A stretch of DNA of 64,000 nucleotides from Ancistrus triradiatus (Eukaryota; Chordata; Actinopteri; Siluriformes; Loricariidae): positions 74,093 through 138,092 of the forward strand of contig JAJAGP010002026.1 of NCBI GenBank assembly GCA_025084515.1, given 5' to 3'. Made by a program: the position numbers and the translations under genes. How positions within the stretch are numbered: position 1 is the first letter of the stretch; every line of letters begins with the position of its first letter. Shown in pieces: positions 60,301 to 64,000 of this stretch. The notes below the pieces were generated by a model. It was not told the origin of the DNA. It ran no database searches and worked only from the letters and a program-made list of their open reading frames with translations.

Positions 60301-63300
60301 GATCAAATCTGTCAAAGTCTGCTCTTCACAACATGTTTTTGCGGAAGTATATCATGGGCTGAACAAAGGAGATTTTTGAGGGTGTCAGAAAAAGAGAAGT
60401 TGATGCGCATCGTCCTGGAAAAGGTTATAAAATACAATATCTCTAAAGAGTTTAGGCTGTACCAATCCACAGCCGGACAGATTGTGTACAAATGGAGGAA
60501 GGTCAAGACACTGAGCCGTTTACGTGCCCTTAATAATCTTGATAGCTACAGCAAATTGGATTGTTTTTTTTCTCTCAGTAGTCCGTTCAACGAATATTCA
60601 TGGATTTGCGTAATCAGATAATGGGAAACCTCCGGATTTACAAGACTCGGGCAATAATCGGATTGCTACTTTGCAACCAGCCAATAATCTCACAGAAATA
60701 TGTGACGTAAACTTCAAACTTTAGTTAGTAAATAATCAAATTCTTAATTTTCTCGAGTATATACTGCATTTTAGAATCTCCACAAAGTGTTCGGTAGCTG
60801 TTTTGCTGCTGGCATGTTTAATTCTGGGGTTGCCAGATACTGTCGAGGAAAAAAAATGCACAGTCCATGGAGAAAGAGCCCAAATAAGTCAAGTCTGTAG
60901 CATAAGTGGACACTGGAAACCGTGGTTGGGTTAGGATTATGCCCTGCATGCACAGCCTGAGAAAAGCCAACTGAAATTGGGTAACTGGTATGCATGCTAT
61001 GAGTAGTCTGATTACTGGACTAATATCCATCTCTCTCTCGGGTTTCAGTTAACTGCAGAGATCCGACCATGATGGGATTAAGTGCAACAGTCACTGTTAC
61101 CCTCTCCAGGGCTGTTTGACCAACAGTGTTCACTGTAATAGTACATGAGGTCACAAAGGACCCCAGGGTAACTTCTGTGTGACTAGTCCTGTGGTAGCCC
61201 AGTGGATAAGGTACTGGACTCTGTACCAGAAGGTCCAGGGTTCAAATCCCACCTCTGCCAAGCTGCCACTGTTGGGTCCTTCAGCAAGACCCTTAACCCA
61301 CAATTGCTTGGACTGTAAGACTGTACCAATTGTAAGTCGCTCTGGATAAGGGCGTCTGCTAAATGCTGTAAATGAAATGAAATAGTCCACCATCAGGAGA
61401 ACATTGAACAACAATGGAAAGCATAACAGGGTTGGAAGGAGAAAGCCACGCCTCTCCATAAAGAACATTGCTGCTGGTCTTGCATGTGGGTAGATGAGAC
61501 CAAGATAAAAATATTTGTTTGAAATGAGAAGTGTTTGTGTTTGGAGAATGGAAAACGTATTAGAGCATAAGAACCTTATCCCATCTGTGAAACATGGTGG
61601 TGGTAGTGTTATGCTTTGGGCCTGTTTTGCTGTATCTGGGTTAGGATTGCTTGCCATCACTGACCAAACAATGGATTCTGAATTATATCAGCAAATTCTG
61701 AACGAAAACATCCATCTGTGTACTGAATCTCAATAGAATGTGGGCAGTGCAGCAACATAACCCAATGATGTACAAATATCATTCTGCCGAAGAATTGTTG
61801 AGCAAAAATGTTTTGGAATGAGGCAATTCCCTGTCCTATGTGCAGTCAGATGTTAAGTGACCCTGTATTATGCTAACTGTAGGTGCACTGTGCCAGTGTA
61901 AAAACATTATCTTTTCCTCTTCCTCAGCTGGTGGCACTGGGGATGAAGAACCACCCCACTGTTCTGAATGTGCAGTTGGCGGCCAGCGCCTGCGTTTTTA
62001 CTTACCAAACAGGACCTGGCTTTTTGGCATGCCCGTGACGGCGCTTGGGCCAGGTTTACAGCTGCTTCGCTTTGGTTTCCCGAGTTCACCCCTTCTTTCC
62101 ATTGCCCCGCGTCTTCGCTTTAGCTAGTTCCGTCGCCCTGCCGCCCCGTGCAACCATCTTCCTCTCGCGCCGTCCTGAGTACCTATCTTTTTTCTGTCCT
62201 TTTCCATGTTTTTCTTCCATTCGTTACTTCTTCCATCTTCCTTTCTTTAGTTTTCTCCCGGCGGTTTCGCGTACTTGCACACGCTCGTGAAAGACTGCCC
62301 GTGTATGCCTGGTTCCTTTGTTGGATTCCTCCGTCTCCTTATACTCTGACTGGCGCCCCCTCTTTATTTTTGCTACTGCATCCCCCCTTTCTATTCCTAC
62401 TCTTTCCCTCCTTGGGGTCTCTGTTCTTTGGTCAAGCTCCTTGCCCCTCGTTCCTATTGGGCTTATTTTGTCTGTCTTCTGTTCTTCCTCCTACCTTTAT
62501 TCTTCCTCTACCCCCCCCTCGTCGTTTTTTTATTCTTTGTTTTCTTGCTGCCTCCTTCTTAATCGCTACCCTTTTTGTGTGCTTCTCTTCCAGTTCCTCA
62601 ACTATGATTTCTTTTTCCCCAAATTCCCACTCTCACGCCGTCCCTTTCCCCCCGTCAATTGTCTATCATTTTGCCTTCCTTGGTCAGTCCCTTTTGCCTG
62701 CTTTGTCCGCGCCCCCTTCGCCCACCCATTCCTTTTCTTGCTCCTCAGTCCTTCTTCCTTACACCTAACGCATTCTCAATTTTCCTTCTATCTTGCTAGT
62801 GACAGTTCTCCTCTCTCCTTTCTCCTCCCCTCTTCTTCTTTCATCTTCTTGGTGCCTTACCCCTCTGCCTCCCTTAGATTTCATACCCCTCCATTTTACC
62901 TTCGTTTTTCGCCCGCCCCTTTCTCTCGGCCTCTCTTTACTTCTTAGTTACGCTGCGGTGTGTCTTCTCCCCCTTTCTTTCTTATTTACTTTGTGTGCGC
63001 CCCGTTTCTTTTTCACCAAAACAGGACCTGGCTGTTGGCATGCACTGTACGTCTGGGCCAGGGTTACAAGTGCTGCTGGAGGCCATGAAAGACATTCCCC
63101 CAACCACCAACAGGTACACATTTACAAAAACTAAAAAAAAGAGTATTCTGAAAAACCAAAGCTGAATCATGTTTAGACTCAAACGTTACAGCCAAGTAAT
63201 AGTTTATGACTTTTTACTATGCCAACTGTCTGTCACATTTTCATGCAGTATTTTTGTCACAGCCAAATAAATAAATGAAATATCAGCCATGATATTAAAA

Positions 63301-63995
63301 CCACTAAGAGGTGAGGGTGAATAACATTGACTGTATGATCTCTAGATATTCTGTTTGGAAACCGGGTGCTCTGGCTTTCATGTAGATTTTACTTGACCAC
63401 ATTCCACCAACTTGCCCCCGTCCGTCAGGAATGTTCAGGAAATGTTTAAGGAACATGACCAAGTGTTGAAGGTGTTTACTGACAGATTCCCCAGATCTCA
63501 ATTCGATCCGATCTGTGGGATGTGCTGGACAAACAAGTGTGATCCACGGAGGCCCCATTTCTCAAGTGCTGAGCTGTTGTTGCCAGACACTACAACTTTA
63601 CAGGCCTTGCGGAACCTGAGCCTAGACTGCTCAGAGCCTTGGTGATTGAAAAGGACCTACGCCACTCGAGGCGAATGGTTTTAATGTTATGGCTGATCAG
63701 GTTTACCGATAAGCCATATAGTTGTACATGTGACCACTTCTTACACACTTACATGTTCAGAAGTTGAATGATATTTATGAGTCTAGTGTTTTTTCTTGGA
63801 TAATTATAGTCACTTCCTGTAGTGGGAATGTTTTTAGACTTCTTCATATTGTTTAAAAGTGCAGAGGGTGTGTAAAAAGGTATGTAAAATAATTGCTGGA
63901 CTAATGAGTTTCTTGCTTCTGTTGATACAGCTGCAGAAGAACTGCCTGCTGTCTCTCTGTAGTGACCGCATTCTGCAGGAAGTTCCTTTTAACAG
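54344..63995 (+). CDS. zyg11: zyg-11 family CUL2 substrate receptor, exons 1-7 (partial)
   Basis: Exons: 54344-54346 (initiator codon only), 55816-55981, 56374-56888, 57838-58083, 59660-59800, 61928-63111 (disrupted, see separate entry) and 63931-63995. The product runs off the right edge. Phases agree through exon 5 (residues 1-357). Near the N-terminus, SLTDLCLSLVSSRLELFC fits the VHL/BC box that binds elongin and CUL2. Residues about 150-310 form leucine-rich repeats (LPRLESLDISNTSVTNLTPL; LQHLDISDDKQFTSDIARLL; LVSLDLSGRKQVTDKAV). Exon 5 (GEANETQI.EALRRYSER..FVREALFHLFSLTHIMEK split over several matches) opens the armadillo-like part. Known role: recognises N-terminal glycine degrons and presents substrates to the CUL2-RBX1 ubiquitin ligase in the cytosol/nucleus. 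Sequence resembles ZYG11B more than ZER1; whether it is the fish zyg11 or a paralogue needs a tree. Introns contain Tc1 relics, SINEs and LINE tails. Confidence 0.93.
54817..55395 (-). mobile_element. Tc1-like transposon with nested SINE, in zyg11 intron 1
   Basis: Antisense: starts 'caggccagtttattaggt', then 'gtggtacagcttcaataagc', 'atccatgatgccaatctcc', 'actcattgtcatgctcaag'. It is broken at 55124 by a SINE and resumes at 55261 ('tatcagaagatggtacactgtggtcataaa') until 'aagaaaatatcctccacacc'. 51170 family. Confidence 0.8.
55124..55260 (-). mobile_element. tRNA-derived SINE nested in Tc1 relic
   Basis: Antisense, degraded: 'catttatatttagccacctt', 'tccagagagacttacagctg', 'ctagtccatagtccagcacc', 'ctaagctagtcccc'. 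It interrupts the transposon at 54817-55395 and is therefore younger. Confidence 0.75.
55588..55795 (+). repeat. LINE-like 3' tail repeat in zyg11 intron 1
   Basis: Diverged copy ending just upstream of exon 2: 'gcccaaggagggtgcgttac', 'tttttccttgccactgtcacc', 'taaagctgctttgagaaaat', 'tatctttgtcttgacctgac'. It ends about 20 bp before the exon 2 acceptor. Confidence 0.65.
56030..56352 (+). repeat. dispersed repeat in zyg11 intron 2
   Basis: Matches 15186-15370 over 'agggcattttgtttacaatt' to 'aatcgtgataaaagcgaatcatgaactc'. It ends 'gtgtatcgtcacacccctac', a hAT-like terminus, about 20 bp before the exon 3 acceptor. Confidence 0.55.
57012..57835. other. zyg11 intron 3, no recognised repeat
   Basis: AT-rich intron without coding signal. 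A weak SINE-like fragment ('cataatccagtaccttagct') is near 57750. Confidence 0.45.
58270..58690 (+). mobile_element. Tc1-like transposon, 5' fragment (third family)
   Basis: Begins with a terminus-like 'atacactgcccggcctaaaa' and includes a leader and a likely transposase start near 58460 ('atgtcaaaaggtacacc'). Strongly degraded. Located in zyg11 intron 4. Confidence 0.5.
58915..59500 (-). mobile_element. Tc1/mariner-type transposase relic, antisense
   Basis: Antisense 'ttggagataaatctggtgac', 'gggcaagcattatcctgctgagaaatg', 'caacacatggcaaatcctgc' and 'aatgcaggattgcagcgccac' are typical of DDE transposase relics in reverse orientation. No intact frame. Confidence 0.55.
60100..60530 (+). mobile_element. 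Tc1-like transposon relic, 5' part
   Basis: The leader 'acaaaagtatgtgaacctctagaat' is followed by an open stretch (60330-60510) whose translation (LRVSEKEKLMRIVLEK, QSTAGQIVYKWRK) resembles the N-terminal helix-turn-helix of a Tc1-type transposase. The rest is missing. zyg11 intron 5. Confidence 0.55.
60640..61075 (+). repeat. unclassified dispersed repeat
   Basis: Collinear with 42553-42835: 'ataatcggattgctactttg', 'aaacttcaaactttag', 'gagtatatactgcatttt', 'gttgccagatac'. It ends near 'agagatccgaccatgat'. Confidence 0.55.
61080..61800 (+). mobile_element. Tc1-like transposon relic with nested SINE
   Basis: The left part (61090-61185, 'gtcacaaaggaccccagggtaac') matches 17560-17590. After the SINE it continues at 61384 ('gtccaccatcagga.aaca.tgaacaacaatgg'). 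A later part includes 'aaacatggtggtggtagtgttatgctttggg', the region around a catalytic Asp of Tc1 transposases. Many frameshifts. zyg11 intron 5. Confidence 0.75.
61186..61380 (+). mobile_element. tRNA-derived SINE nested in Tc1 relic
   Basis: Complete copy: 'cctgtggtagcccagtggat', box-B-like 'gggttcaaatccc', body, tail 'gtcgctctggataagggcgtc', 'tgctaaatgctgtaaatg', then (aaatg)n. A likely short target duplication 'tagtcc' lies on both sides (61182-61187 and about 61382-61387). Confidence 0.9.
61928..63111 (+). CDS. zyg11: zyg11 exon 6, split by pyrimidine-rich insertion
   Basis: The acceptor 'cttttcctcttcctcag' and codons from 61928 (LVALGMKNHPTVLNVQLAAS, then ACVF) match the family well. 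After about 61999 the frame is lost. Conserved sequence resumes with 'ttaccaaacaggacctggct' (62002) but decays by about 62072. A second version of the same segment begins at about 63013 ('caccaaaacaggacctggct') and runs to a GTACAC donor after 63111. That version also needs at least one indel (a C-run near 63095) to end in the expected frame. About 940 bp of T/C-rich sequence lies between. As written the exon cannot encode a continuous protein. Assembly error is the most likely reason; genuine gene damage is less likely, because exons 1-5 and 7 are intact. Confidence 0.75.
62073..63011 (+). repeat. pyrimidine-rich low-complexity block inside zyg11 exon 6
   Basis: Plus strand dominated by T and C with no obvious repeat unit. 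It gives long stop-free frames of Ser/Leu/Pro/Phe, which are compositional artefacts and not genes. Composition differs sharply from both flanks. No transposon ends are visible. Confidence 0.75.
63281..63702 (+). mobile_element. Tc1-like transposon, internally deleted, in zyg11 intron 6
   Basis: Terminal sequences 'tatcagccatgatattaaaacc' and 'ggttttaatgttatggctgatcag' are an inverted pair. The interior contains 3' transposase remnants ('ccccagatctcaattcgatc', 'gggatgtgctgga.aaacaag'). Same family as 12120-12600. Confidence 0.8.
63931..63995 (+). CDS. zyg11: zyg11 exon 7
   Basis: The acceptor 'cttctgttgatacag' is followed by LQKNCLLSLCSDRILQEVPF, strongly conserved armadillo-region sequence of the family. 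The exon ends at AACAG before GTCTG, which reaches the window edge, so the donor is probable but not fully visible. It shows that the gene is intact beyond the damaged exon 6. Confidence 0.88.
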
Positions 63996-64000
63996 GTCTG

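Noticed and set aside
62148..62947. Two open frames of more than 200 codons rich in Ser, Leu, Pro and Phe
   Set aside because: The plus strand is T/C-rich, so stop codons are rare. No motif, no start context, and it lies inside a disrupted zyg11 exon.
1..64000. CRISPR arrays, operons, phage or bacterial islands
   Set aside because: None seen. The exon-intron genes, SINEs and transposons are those of a fish genome, so these categories do not apply.

Overview
The window looks like nuclear DNA of a teleost fish. It has vertebrate GT-AG exons, many Tc1/mariner and hAT DNA-transposon remnants, and tRNA-derived SINEs whose tail carries the 'gtcgctctggataagggcgtctg' type motif common in otophysan fishes. 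It also has AT-rich introns and long (TA)n/(CA)n microsatellites. A catfish or characin is a reasonable guess, but the sequence alone does not fix the order. One 100-N assembly gap is present (17739-17838).

Layout. (1) About 1-47.3 kb is mostly repeats. On the minus strand I find four candidate coding exons (33570-33623, 2097-2205, 775-870, 196-325) with good splice sites and compatible phases, and a GC-rich probable non-coding first exon at about 47179-47300. I read these as one long-intron minus-strand gene that runs off the left edge. I could not identify its product. (2) 50629-53641, minus strand: a complete three-exon coa7 gene (Sel1-repeat mitochondrial cytochrome c oxidase assembly factor, 229 aa). 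(3) 53642-54343: a short intergenic space, probably a shared promoter. (4) 54344 to the right edge, plus strand: the 5' part (exons 1-7) of zyg11/ZYG11B, a CUL2 ubiquitin-ligase substrate receptor. The window ends at the exon 7 donor. The coa7/zyg11 head-to-head pair matches the COA7-ZYG11B neighbourhood of other vertebrates.

Functionally the two named genes are unrelated (respiratory-complex assembly versus Cullin-2 degron recognition) and share only their promoter region. Much of the rest is mobile DNA: SINE copies, several Tc1 families, hAT-type nonautonomous elements with clean 8-bp target duplications, a pogo-like pair, LINE-like 3' tails, and nested insertions.

I found no new biological system such as a defence island or gene cluster. 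The most notable observation is that exon 6 of zyg11 is split by about 0.94 kb of pyrimidine-rich sequence flanked by two imperfect copies of the same exon segment, both with frame-breaking indels. An assembly artefact is the leading explanation. Also worth a look are an insertion history readable from a paralogous empty site (32.1 kb), a perfect 24-bp hairpin (37.7 kb), a set of stacked transposons beside the coa7 stop codon, and an old 0.45-kb duplication (12.7/14.0 kb).
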